Part shown: positions 25,796 through 36,700 of the stretch, piece by piece | How the letters are laid out: every line of letters begins with the position of its first letter | How positions within the stretch are numbered: the first letter of the stretch is position 1 | From: an uncultured Verrucomicrobia subdivision 3 bacterium | GTDB taxonomy: Bacteria > Verrucomicrobiota > Verrucomicrobiia > Limisphaerales > UBA11358 | DNA length: 64,000 nt | Direction of reading: 5' to 3' | NCBI GenBank assembly: GCA_903895255.1 | Contig: CAITTG010000036.1 | Coordinates: 1 to 64,000, forward strand | The notes under the pieces: model-generated | The model's database searches: none | The model's input: the letters and a program-made list of their open reading frames with translations, nothing else | What the model was told of the DNA's origin: nothing | Made by a program: the position numbers and the translations under genes

Positions 25796-27199
25796 TCAAT
25801 GGTCTGGTTCGGTGTCGATCGGTTGGGGAGCGTGGTGTTCGATGGATCCGAGGGAGTTTGAGTATAACATTTGGCGGCTCCACACCCCTTGTTTCTTCTC
25901 AAGCTCCCTTGCCAATGCGGGATTTTCAGCCGCCAGATTTTTAGACTCCGCAACATCCTGCACGACATTAAACAGCTCGGCGGCGTCGTCCGCACCCGGT
26001 GTTACCAATTTGTAATCCCCGCAACGAATCGCCGTCGCCCCCCGGTCGGGCATGCGCATAAAAATAGTGTCATGGGGGGCGTCCGGCTTCAGCCCCGTCA
26101 GATAGGGGACCAGGTTGACGCCATCCATCGGCACCGCTGGCTTTACCGCTGGCTCTGTCATGGCGGTGATCGTCGCATAAATATCCAGCGACAATACTGG
26201 TTGGTCATAAACCAATCCCTTGGGCAAATGTCCGGGCCATTGCATCGCAAACGGCACGCGCCAGCCGCCCTCCCATGGGTAATCCTTGGAACCGCGCAAT
26301 GGATAGTTGTCCGAGGAGTTCGCGTCCAGGGCGCCGCCGCTGGCCGACAGGTATACTACCAAAGTCCGCTCCTCGAGGCCTTCCTTGCGAAGTTCCGCCA
26401 GCACCATGCCGACACCTTCGTCCACCGCGCATACCATCGCCGCATACCGCCGGCGATGAGCCCCCTGGATTTCGGGAAAGCGCTTCAAATATTTTTCCGG
26501 CGCTTCCAGCGGACCGTTGGGGGCGTTGTATGCAAGTAAAAGAAAGAAGGGCTGATTTTTGTGCCGCGCCACAAAGCGCACCGCTTCCTCAGAAAATTCA
26601 TCGGTAAGGTAGTTCGTGGTGTTGACAGGTTCGTAGTTGCGCATGATGGATTGCTGCCACATGACATCACCCATTTTCGCCTTGCGCGTGTCGCCAACGG
26701 TTGCTTCCCCTGGAAGATACGCATGCACAGCTCCCAGGAAGCCGAAAAACTCCGCAAACCCGCGCTTGAGCGGATGCATGGCCAGGGTGTTGCCCAAATG
26801 CCATTTGCCAATCATGCCGGTGGCGTAACCGGCCTGGCCTAAAGTGTCAGCCAGAGTGGTTTCTGTCAGGGGCAGCCCGATGTCCGGATTATTGGGTGGC
26901 CATTCCGGATCGCGTTCATAACCGAAACGCTCCTGATACCGGCCCGTGAGCAAGCCCGCCCGACTGGGTGAACTCAGCGGTGACGAAACGTAGCCACTCG
27001 TGAACTTGACCCCGTTGGTGGCAATGGAATCCAAGTTTGGCGTGGGGATGTCCCTGCAGCCGTTGAATCCAACGTCGTGATAACCCTGGTCGTCCGTTAG
27101 GATGACGATGAGGTTGGGCGGTGCCGCCAGCGCGCCAAATGCCGTGAGGGCCGAAACTAACGCCATTCCAGGCAGAGAGATACAGCAAACGGACTTCAT
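25796..27199 (-). CDS. Sulfatase-family protein with substituted catalytic residues, secreted
   Basis: The start is taken at MKSVCCISLPGMALVS (27199; 467 residues), with an alternative eight codons upstream (27223); the signal peptide ends ALA. The fold is clearly S1 sulfatase (VILTDDQGYHDVG, GMIGKWHLGN, PWEGGWRVPFAMQWPG), but key positions differ. The CxPxR position reads SSPSR (S76) instead of Cys. AYNAPNGPLEAPEKY has Asn228 where the family has His. YLSASGGALD has Ala286-Ser287 where SDNGG supplies the metal-binding Asp and Asn. A Ser-type motif alone could be matured by anSME, but the loss of the other ligands makes catalysis unlikely. It may bind sulfated glycan without cleaving it, or be a decaying copy. 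It is the first gene of the sulfatase operon. Confidence 0.85.
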   Translation of the reverse strand: MKSVCCISLPGMALVSALTAFGALAAPPNLIVILTDDQGYHDVGFNGCRDIPTPNLDSIATNGVKFTSGYVSSPLSSPSRAGLLTGRYQERFGYERDPEWPPNNPDIGLPLTETTLADTLGQAGYATGMIGKWHLGNTLAMHPLKRGFAEFFGFLGAVHAYLPGEATVGDTRKAKMGDVMWQQSIMRNYEPVNTTNYLTDEFSEEAVRFVARHKNQPFFLLLAYNAPNGPLEAPEKYLKRFPEIQGAHRRRYAAMVCAVDEGVGMVLAELRKEGLEERTLVVYLSASGGALDANSSDNYPLRGSKDYPWEGGWRVPFAMQWPGHLPKGLVYDQPVLSLDIYATITAMTEPAVKPAVPMDGVNLVPYLTGLKPDAPHDTIFMRMPDRGATAIRCGDYKLVTPGADDAAELFNVVQDVAESKNLAAENPALARELEKKQGVWSRQMLYSNSLGSIEHHAPQPIDTEPDH

Positions 27200-27392
27200 G
27201 GGTTTTAAATCGAGCAGCGTCACCGGGGCTCAGGGCCAATCTTGGTCACAATTATTCGCTGCCTAAATATGACTATTGGAATCACGGCGATGGCTCAATA
27301 TCCGCAAAATCCCCTGGGGAAAACGCACCATAACAAGGTGATACGAGGGGTTGTTCATGTCCGCATCCTATCGCCTCTGGCTCGGACCTGCC

Positions 27393-27410
27393 ACCCCGAG
27401 ACCTCGGGAT
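27393..27410 (-). repeat. Palindromic motif copy 4
   Basis: On the reverse strand this reads ATCCCGAGGTCTCGGGGT. The arms CCCGAG and CTCGGG pair perfectly around two bases (27395-27408), making it the most symmetric member of the family. It lies about 200 bases upstream of the sulfatase operon start and points toward it. Confidence 0.55.
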
Positions 27411-27558
27411 GGACAGAATAAATTTCCCAGTGTAATCTGGAAATGTCTCCCACGCATAATAAATCAGATGTCAAACCCAAGCAATCTTTTGTGCGGCCGA
27501 TATGATCCAAAATTTTTCGATAATAAGTTGTCGGTTAGAGTGCATTCGTTTTGCCCCC

Positions 27559-27574
27559 ATCCCGAGAACTCGTG
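27559..27574 (+). repeat. Palindromic motif copy 3
   Basis: An exact copy of ATCCCGAGAACTCGTG lies 136 bases upstream of the start codon of the giant repeat protein and in the same direction. It is followed three bases later by a separate hairpin. Confidence 0.6.
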
Positions 27575-27577
27575 ATT

Positions 27578-27596
27578 CTCAAAATTCATTTTTGAG
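27578..27596 (+). other. Short inverted repeat after the palindrome
   Basis: CTCAAAA (27578-27584) and TTTTGAG (27590-27596) can form a 7-base-pair stem with a five-base loop. It is AT-rich and lies in the leader or promoter of the giant gene. It could be an operator or a weak terminator; I cannot tell which. Confidence 0.35.
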
Positions 27597-27710
27597 TTAG
27601 ATTACATCAGATTCCCAATGCACAAACTGTCAATCCCAAGCTTAATCAGCCAATGCATATGACCCTGTTTTGTTCATTATAAATTCAATAGCGCCGCGAA
27701 AAAAATAATT

Positions 27711-30700
27711 ATGAAACCCAACCCGATTTCGTTAACCCTTGCAAAATTGAGCGGTTTGAACACCGCCGGTCTGCCGCCTGGTTCAGGTAGTCCCTCGCCT
27801 GAATTGGTCCGGCCCATGTCCCTGGCCGGCAGATTTATTTGCAAAGCCAGGGCCGGTGCCCGGCTTTTGCCCGCCGCCGCGCTTGCCCTCCTGGCGGCCA
27901 CCTTGGCACCACTGTCGGCGGCGGCGGCTACCATCGCTTGGAATGGCCCGGCGATTATTAACGATGACACGGATGTTGTCACCAACGGCACTGCGGTTTA
28001 CGCCTATACCGGGGGTAGTGCCGGGCAGACGGTCAATGGCGAGACCTTCGCGGCCGGCAACAGTGGCACCGCCTGGGGGGCCAATGTGACCTTGACTGGC
28101 TTCGGGAGCAGTTACAGCGGCTTTGGCGGCGGCACCGCAGCGCCTTGGAGCGGTTTAAGCACCGCCTATCAAACCGTGCTCCAGGGTGGGGCGTACGGCG
28201 GAGCTTCCGCCGGAACCGTCACCTTGAACAACCTTACTGTCGGCCATGTCTATTCGGTTCAGATTTGGGTGAACGACTCCCGGAGCGGCATCACGGGCCG
28301 GACGGAAACCGCTGCTGGCGGTGGCAACACGGTGTTGCTGGTTTATAACGCCAACGCCCAGGGCAGCCTGGGCGAATTTGCGGTTGGCTACTTTGTGGCC
28401 AATGCCGCCACTCAATCCTTCACGCTCACTCCCGGTTCCTCCTCCGGCTCCGTCCAACTCAACGCCCTTAGCGTGTATGATCTGGGTGGTTCGCTGAAGA
28501 CCTGGCTGGGCACCACCGACAACTCTTGGGGCACTCCGGGCAACTGGGCTCCAGTTGGCGCCCCCACCGTCTTGGGGGAATCGGTCTTGTTCAACAACAA
28601 CTCTCCCGCCGGTAATTTGGCCACCCTCCTGGATGCTGCCTACAATTTGGTCACCCTGACCCTGAGCAACGCTCCCGCCCCGGTTTCCGTCGGCAATGAT
28701 GGGAACACCCTCACTTTGAATGGTGGCGTGAGCCTGCTGGGAGCCAGCCAGAGTTTGACGATTAGCGATCCCGTGGTGCTGGGGGCCAGCCAGACTTGGA
28801 ATGTGGCCAACAACGGTATTTTAACCATCACCAACGGCGGCGTCGCGGGCAGTGCGGCGCTGACCATCGCCGGCGGCGGCACAGTGTCATTCGGAGCCCC
28901 GGCAACCTATACCGGCGACACCTTCATCAGTGGTGGTAATCTGACTTTGACCAGCGGAGCTTCCCTGGCCAGTGAAAATATTAGTGTGGCCGGCACGTTG
29001 ACCGTGGGGAATGGCGCCTCCCTTTCTGCCACCAATATTACCGTGGCCACCAGCAGCAAGTTTGCCTTGAGCGGGAGCGGGGCGCTGGCTGGCGGCCCAA
29101 CGCTCACTTTGGCGGGCGGTGCCACTTTTGATGTTTCTGCCGAATCCCCGACCTTCGCCTTGAATGGCGGCACGGTAACCAACGCGACAGCGGGTGCCAT
29201 CCTCAATGGACCGGCCGATTTCACCTCGGGCACGCTCTCGATGGCGTTTGACGGTGTGAATCCGCCCTTCATCCAAACCAACGGCACCCTGACCCTGTCT
29301 TCCGCCACCGTGGTCACGGTCAACAATACCGGCGCGGTTCTGCTGGCCGGCACGTACCCGGTCATTACCGCTGCCACGACCGGCAATGTGGGCAGCAATG
29401 CCGTCTCCGACTCCCTGCCGGCGGTGGTCCTCACGGGCAACGGCGCCGTGGGGCCGGTTTCCCTGGCCATCAGCCCCTCCGGCACGTTGCAAATGGTGGT
29501 GGGCACCGGCGATGTCTGGACGGGGGCCAGCGATAATACCTGGGAAAATGCGGGCAACTGGACCGGGGGAAACCCTGGTGGACCGTACGCCAATCCGACG
29601 GATCCCGTGGTGTTCAATAACTTGTCCACCGCCAACCTGAACACCACCCTCTCCAATCCCATTGTGGCGAACTCCGTGTCCGTGCTCAATCCGTCGGCGG
29701 CGGTCAGCATCGGCGGCAGTGGCTCGCTGGAAATTGGCAACGGTGGCATCAACATGCAGAGCGCCAGCCAGGACTTGACGATCAGTGTGCCGTTGACGGT
29801 GCCTGACAGCGCCAACTGGAATGTGGCCGCGGGTCGTAATCTGAACATCAATGGCGGCGCCACGGGCGGCAGCGGGCCGACAATTGTGGGTGCCGGCTCG
29901 GTGAACCTCAACAGTCCGGTGACCTTTCAAGGCACGACGACCGTGTCAGGCGGCAGTACCCTGAAGATGACGGCGCCGAATGTCCTGTCGAGCGTGGCGG
30001 CCAGCACCCTGGCGGTCAATGGCGTGCTGGATTTGAACAGCCAGTCGGAAGCGATTGACAGCCTTAGCGGCAACGGCATCGTGGATAACACGGGCGTTGG
30101 CCCGGCCACGCTGACCAATGGTTTCAGCGGCGACAGCACCACTTTCAACGGTATTATTCGCAACACCGGCGGCCCCCTGGCTTTGCAGGTGAACGGCGGC
30201 AACTTGACGCTGAATTCAACTAACAACAGTTACAGCGGCGGCACCACTTTCAATCAAGGCGCCACCCTCTGGTTCCCCATTTCCTCCACGCTAAGCACCG
30301 GTCCGGTGACCTTCAATCCGGGATCGGGCACCTACACCGGCAACTCCGCATTCACCAACGCGCTGTCCCTGAACGGTTGCTGGCTGCGTTTGGGCGGCAA
30401 CCTCGACAGCCAAACCTGGTCTGGTCCAGTCACCGTGACCAACAATTTCCAGATGTCCGGCGATAATGGCGGTTGCACTCTGACCCTGTCCGGCCCCATG
30501 AATATCGGCACGGGCGGCATCGTGATCACCAACTTCGGCAATGAAGGCCCGCCCGAAGGATACAATGTTTCCCTGGTTGGTGACGCGCTGACCGGCGTGA
30601 TTAGCGGGTCTGGCGGTATCACTTATTATTTGAACGGCGGGAATTCACGCTTGACGGTGCAAGGCGCGAACACCTACACCGGCGGCACCATTGTGAATGG

Positions 30701-33700
30701 CACCGGCAATGGTAAATTAAATGTTTGGGGTGGCGTTAATCCCTTCAGCACCGGGCCGGTGACCTTGAACTCCGGAGCCATTATTGAGGCGGCCCCTAGC
30801 AGCGCAACGGTTACCAATGCCCTCACCTTGAACGGCGGCATTCTGCAATCCGAACCCCAGTATAATAATTATAATACTCTCACTTGGACCGGTCCGATTA
30901 CCATGACTGCGGATTCCGCCCTGATTCAGGGCGCGACCGGTGCGCTCAACAGCAACCAGTCTTCCGGCGTGAATGTCAACGGCCCGATTAATATCGGCGG
31001 CTTTACCCTTGCTTGTTTTTCCTCCGTGGCCACCTACGGCGGGAACACCATCAACGGCCCTATCAGCGGTTCCGGCCTCATCATTGTCAGCAATAACGTG
31101 CTCCAGCTCAATGGTACGAACACCTTTGCCGGAACCTTCCGCGCGGCGGGCGGGTCGATGGGCGTGGGTAATTCGTATGCCTTGCAAAATGCCATTCTCG
31201 ACATGAATGCGGACGACACCGGCGCGGTGAGTTTCAGCCAGAACCCGTTCATCGGGGCCTTATCCGGCACCCGGAACCTGGCCAATGCCGGCTATACGTT
31301 TACCATTGGCAATAACAATAACAACAATGCCACCTACAGCGGCAACCTGACCGGCAATGGCGGATTGATCAAGATCGGCTCGAGTACGCAGACCCTCTCC
31401 GGCGTTAATGCCTATGGCGGCAACACCACGGTCGCCGGCGGCACCCTCTCCCTCGCGCAGCCCACCCTGGCCTTGCTTTCCACGTTGTCCGTGTCCAACG
31501 GCGCCGTGCTGAATCTGACTTACAATGCGACGAATCCGGTCACGGCGCTGGTGCTCGGTGGCACCAACGAGCCCCGCGGGGTCTACAACAGCGCCAACTC
31601 CGGCGGCCTCATCACCGGCAGCGGCAGCATCCAGGTGGGCGTTGGTCAGGTGGTTTGGACGGGGCGCTTGAACAGCCAGTGGACCACCAACTTGCTGGCG
31701 GCCCCCTATAACTGGAGTTATAACTCGAATGCGGAAAACTACGCCGATGGCAGCGCGGTACTGTTTGATGACACCCTCACCAACAACAGCACGGTGAACA
31801 TCACGAATGGCAATGTCACCCCGGCCCAGGTCAACTTTAACAATAACAAGACGAACTACACGTTTCTGGGAACCAACGGCATCGTTGGGTCATGCGCGCT
31901 GGTCAAGAATGGCACCGGTTCGGTGACCCTCAACACCACCAACACCTACACTGGTCCCACCACCGTCAATGCCGGTGTGCTCACCATTGGTGGATCGGGA
32001 ATTGGTTCCCTGGGCAACGGCAGCTATGCGGGAAGCATCACGAACAACGGCACTTTGAACTTCAGCAGTGCCACCGCCCAGACCCTGTCCGGCGCCATTG
32101 TTGGAACGGGTGTAATTAATGACAGCGACACCGGTGGCATGGCTTTGAACGGGGCCAACACCTTCAGTGGTGGCTTTAATCTTAATCCGGGCGCCGGCAA
32201 TCTGGGTTCGGGAACGACCAGCAGCGCTGGTGTGGCCTTGCAATTCGGCACCGGGCCGGTGTCGATGTCCAGCAGTGCCCAAGGCACTTACGCCGGCATC
32301 TACGGCACGGCCACTCAGACCTACACCAACACCCTGACGGCCAATGGCGCCTTGGTGCGGATTGGCGGTGGCAACAGTCGCCAAATGACGTGGGCCGGTC
32401 CGGTCATCCTGTCGACCAACGGTCTCGAAGCCGGTGGCGACGGCGGCACGTCCGCGTCGGGTGTGGTTTTTACCGGTAATTTTACCTTCAACACGACAAA
32501 CAGCTTTCTGACCGCCTTCGATAACGAGGGTTGTGCTGTCTATGGAGGTATCAGCGGCAATGGCGTGGTTTTGAACACGGCCAACTCATCCGCGGCTGTC
32601 GGCTTGGTCCTCTATGGCCCGCTGAGCGGATCAATGAGCCTCTACAATGTCAGCGGCACGGTCACCTTGTCCGGCGCGAGTACCTTCACCGGCACTCTCC
32701 GCTCCGGTGGTGGATCAGTGACCGTGGCCAATGCCTGGGCACTCCAAAATGCGACCCTGGACATGAACCCGGCGGACAGCGGCACAGTGACATTCAACCA
32801 GGCCTCCTTTATTGGCTCGCTGACGGACACCCGGAATTTGGCCAGCAGTTATACCCTGACGGTCGGCAGTAACAATGCCAGCTCCTCCTTTGGCGGCGTG
32901 CTGAGCGGCACCGGTGGGTTGACCAAAGCGGGAACCGGCATGCTGACTTTGTCCGGTGCCAACACTTACACGGGTGCCACCACCGTCAACGGCGGCGACT
33001 TGGTGGTGAACGGCGGATCCATTGCCAGTGCCGTCACGGCTGTGGCCGGTGGTGCGATCCTCGATGTTTCAGCGGCGGCTTCCACCCTGACGCTGGGCAG
33101 CAGCAGCACTTTGGCGAACACCTCCGTGGGCGCGGTGCTCAATGGCGCGATCAATGCCAGTGTTGGCACCCTGTCGCTCGTTTATGATGGCGTCCACCCC
33201 GCTTTCATCCAAACGAATGGCTCGCTAACGGTATCCTCCAGCACCGTCTTCACGGTAAACAACGTGGGCCCCACTTTGACGCAGGGAGCTTACCAAATCA
33301 TCGCCGCCGCGGCGGCCGGCAACCCGGGTTCGGTCTCCGCCGGGGCGCTGCCGCAAACCGTGATTGTCACGGGCAATGGCGCGGTTGGCCTGGCAACACT
33401 GCAAATCAATGGTTCAGGCGGTCTGAATCTGGTGGTTGGCAGCCCCCTGGCTTGGACGGGTGCCAGCAGCACCTCGTGGAACACGGGCGGCAACTGGACG
33501 ACGGCGTCAGTGCCCACGAATGGTTCCATCATCGATTTCACCGGCGCTTCCACCGCGAATCTGGCGACGGTGTTGAATGCGAATTTCAACTTGCTGGCTT
33601 TGAATGTGCTCAATCCAGCGGGAGCCGTCTCCATCGGGGGGGCAAACACCCTGACTTTGACCAACGGTATTAGTCTCGCCGCGGCGACGACCAACCTGAC

Positions 33701-36700
33701 CATCACCGCGCCGGTCGTCCTGGGTGCCAGCCAGCCGTGGACGGTCACCAATAACAGCACCTTGAGCGTCAGTGGCGGCGTGTCGGGCAGCGGGGCTTTG
33801 ACTGTTTTGGGCGGCGGCACCGTCGCTCTGGGCGGCGCCAACACCTATTCCGGTGCCACCATCGTCAATGGCGGGAACTTGAATCTCATCGGACAGCTCT
33901 CCGGCTCCAGCATCACCGTCAGCAACGGCGGCGCCATCAATGAGTCGGCCTCGGGCGTGATTACCGGCTCCGCCACGTTCACCCAAAACAGTGCCAAAAC
34001 CTCCACGCTGGGCGGGCCGAACACCTTTACGGGGGCCATCACCGTCAGCGCCGGCGAATTGGACATCACCAACTGGGGCGCGACCGGTCTGGCCGGCCCT
34101 GTCGTGGGGAACACGGCGGCCACCGCCACCCTGGGCATCTTTGGCGGCACGCTCGCGCTGGGTGCCAACACCTTTACCATCGGCTCCGGATCAAGTCCTG
34201 CTTACACCGGCATTGTGAATCAAACCGGCGGCACGGTATCCTATACCGGCGGCACCGCCACGTTGATTGGCAACGGCCTCGGCTCGGTCGGTATTTATAA
34301 CTTGAGCGGCGGCACCTTCACCAGCGGAGCGTATTCGGCCAATAACCGCGGGGTCATGCTGGCCGTCAACAGCGGCTGCACCGGCATCTTTAACTTGAGC
34401 GGGACGGGAGTGCTATCCTTCCCCCTGGCCGAATTGCAGGTCGGCCGCAATGACTCTGCAGTCTGGGGGGGGACTGCGATCTATACTCAGAACGGCGGCA
34501 CCGCCACCTTCGGCTATCTGGCGATCGGCGGATCCAGCACTTCCTCGGGCACCATCGCGACCTTTGCCATCACCAACGGCACCTTTGTGGCCACCAACTT
34601 CCAAACGCTCGTGGCCGCGCCCAGCAGCATTGCCACGCTTTATCTCGGTGGCGGCGCTCAGGTGACCCTGCCCGCGTTTCCCACGCGCGCCGGCACAGCT
34701 AATATCACCTTTGATTTCACCAACGGCTTCCTGGCACCGTTGGCGGCCAGCGCCAGCTACCTGCCGGCGGGAACCTTTAACAACGCCAACCTGACGACCA
34801 ATGGTGCCAACTTTAACGTCGCCAGCCTCAATCCGGTCACGGTGGGGCAAATTCTGCAAAACGCTCCGGCCCAGGCCGGCACCCTGACCAAATCCGGCCC
34901 GGGCACGCTCACCCTGTCCGCCGCGAATACTTACACCGGCGCGACCACCGTTAGCGCAGGCGAACTGGTGGGAGCCTCTGGCAGTTCGTGTGCGAGCAGC
35001 CCCGTTACCGTTGCGGCGGGTGCCACCAACGGCGTGCAGGTTCTGGCGGCCAATGGTCAGTGGACTTGCGGAGCGCTGAATTACGGTGCGGGCACCGCCT
35101 TCGCCGACTTCAATCTGGGCGGTTTCATCCCCAGCACCACCACCGCGCCACTTCAGGTGGCCGGCACGCTGGCCTTTAACGGTTCGCCCAATTTCATCAT
35201 CCGCAACGTGGCGGCTGGGATGACGAATGGCGTTTATCCGCTCATTAGTTACGGCAGTCTGTCTGGCACGCCTCCGACCTCCTTCATTTCCACCGTTGTG
35301 AGCGGCAGCCTCAGCAACAATGCTGCTTCCAAAATCATTTATCTCGTGGTCAACAATGCCGCGGGCAATTACGGCAACCCCTTGCTCTGGGCCGTGGGCA
35401 GCGGCAACTGGGACGCCGGGGTGAGCGGCAATTGGAAAAATACGAACGGCACGCCCAGCCAGTTGTATTATGATCCCACCGCCGTCATTTTTGATGACAC
35501 GGCGAGCGGTGCGTCGCCCATCCTGGTGAATAAAGCCGTGACGGTTTCGCCCGCCAGCGTGACGGTCAACTCGACGAACAAGAACTACGTCATATCTGGC
35601 AGTGCCATTGCGGGCGCCGCTACCCTGACGAAGAACGGCTCGGGGAGGCTGACCATTTCGTCGGGCAACACCTACACCGGCAACACGGTGATTAACGGTG
35701 GCACACTGGAAGTGGACGCCAACTCAGCCCTGGGCACGGGACAAGTCACGTTAAGTGGCGGCGCGTTGTCGAATAACGTCAGCGCCACGCTGCCCAATGC
35801 AGTGGTTTTGAGCACCGGAACCAACCTCGTCGGTGTGGGCAGCGGGCAAACGCTCACCTTGGCCGGCGCCGTCTCCAGCACGGGCGGCTTGGTTCTGTCT
35901 GGTCCCGGCACCCTTTCGCTGGCCGGCGCGGACTCTTACATTGGCGGCACGACGGTTGGTGCCGGCCGGTTGCAGATCCGTAACACCACCACCAGTGGCA
36001 CCAACTATAACATTGCCGGCGGCGCGACGTTGGAGCTGACGGCCACGACCGTCAACCCGCTTTCGGTGGCCTCCATCTTTACCAACAGCGGCACCCTGTT
36101 GTTTGACGGCGGCGGCAACGGTGTCACCGTCTTCAACGCCGCCGGGAATGATGTCGTGCAACTCGCCGCCGGCGGTTTGGTTTGGGTGACCGGCAACACC
36201 ACTGTCACCGGCAGTTCGGGCTACCACGGCATCTGGAGCGCCAACCTCGGCTCCCTTGAAGTGGATGCCGGCTCGACCATCAACTTTGTCGAAACCGGCG
36301 GCAGCACGGCCGGCACCGTGGCGCAGTTTGATGCGTTAAACGGCGGCGGCACCATCAGCATGGGGTATCAATTTTATAAAGTGCTAAGCATTGGCAATGC
36401 CAACGGCAGCGGCATCTTCTCGGGTTCGCTCAAAGATGTCGGCTCCCCGGCGCTCCTCGCCCTCGTCAAGAATGGCACCGGCACCGAGACGCTCACGGGC
36501 ACAAATACCTACACCAGCAGCACGACGATTAACGGCGGCACGCTGACGATCGGCGGCGCGGGTGTGCTGGGCAACGGCGCCTATGCCGCGCTCATTACCA
36601 ACAATGCGGCCTTGAACTACAACAGCTCCGCGGCCCAGACTTTGTCCGGGATTATTTCCGGCACCGGATCACTGACGAACAGCGGTCCGGGCGCGTTGAC

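Larger units (their letters stand above)
27224..27710. other. 487-base divergent intergenic region
   Basis: This AT-richer stretch separates the sulfatase operon from the giant beta-strand-repeat gene and must hold promoters for both. It contains two members of the palindrome family (27393-27410 and 27559-27574) and a hairpin (27578-27596). A TATAAA lies at 27678-27683, 28 bases before the ATG of the giant gene, but without a recognisable -35 element. I see no gene in it. Confidence 0.6.

Noticed and set aside
28887..29930. Long reverse-strand ORFs (up to 347 codons) inside the giant repeat gene, with repeated Pro/Val-rich products
   Set aside because: They mirror the Gly/Thr/Asn-rich repeats of the forward frame and share their periodicity, so they are shadows.
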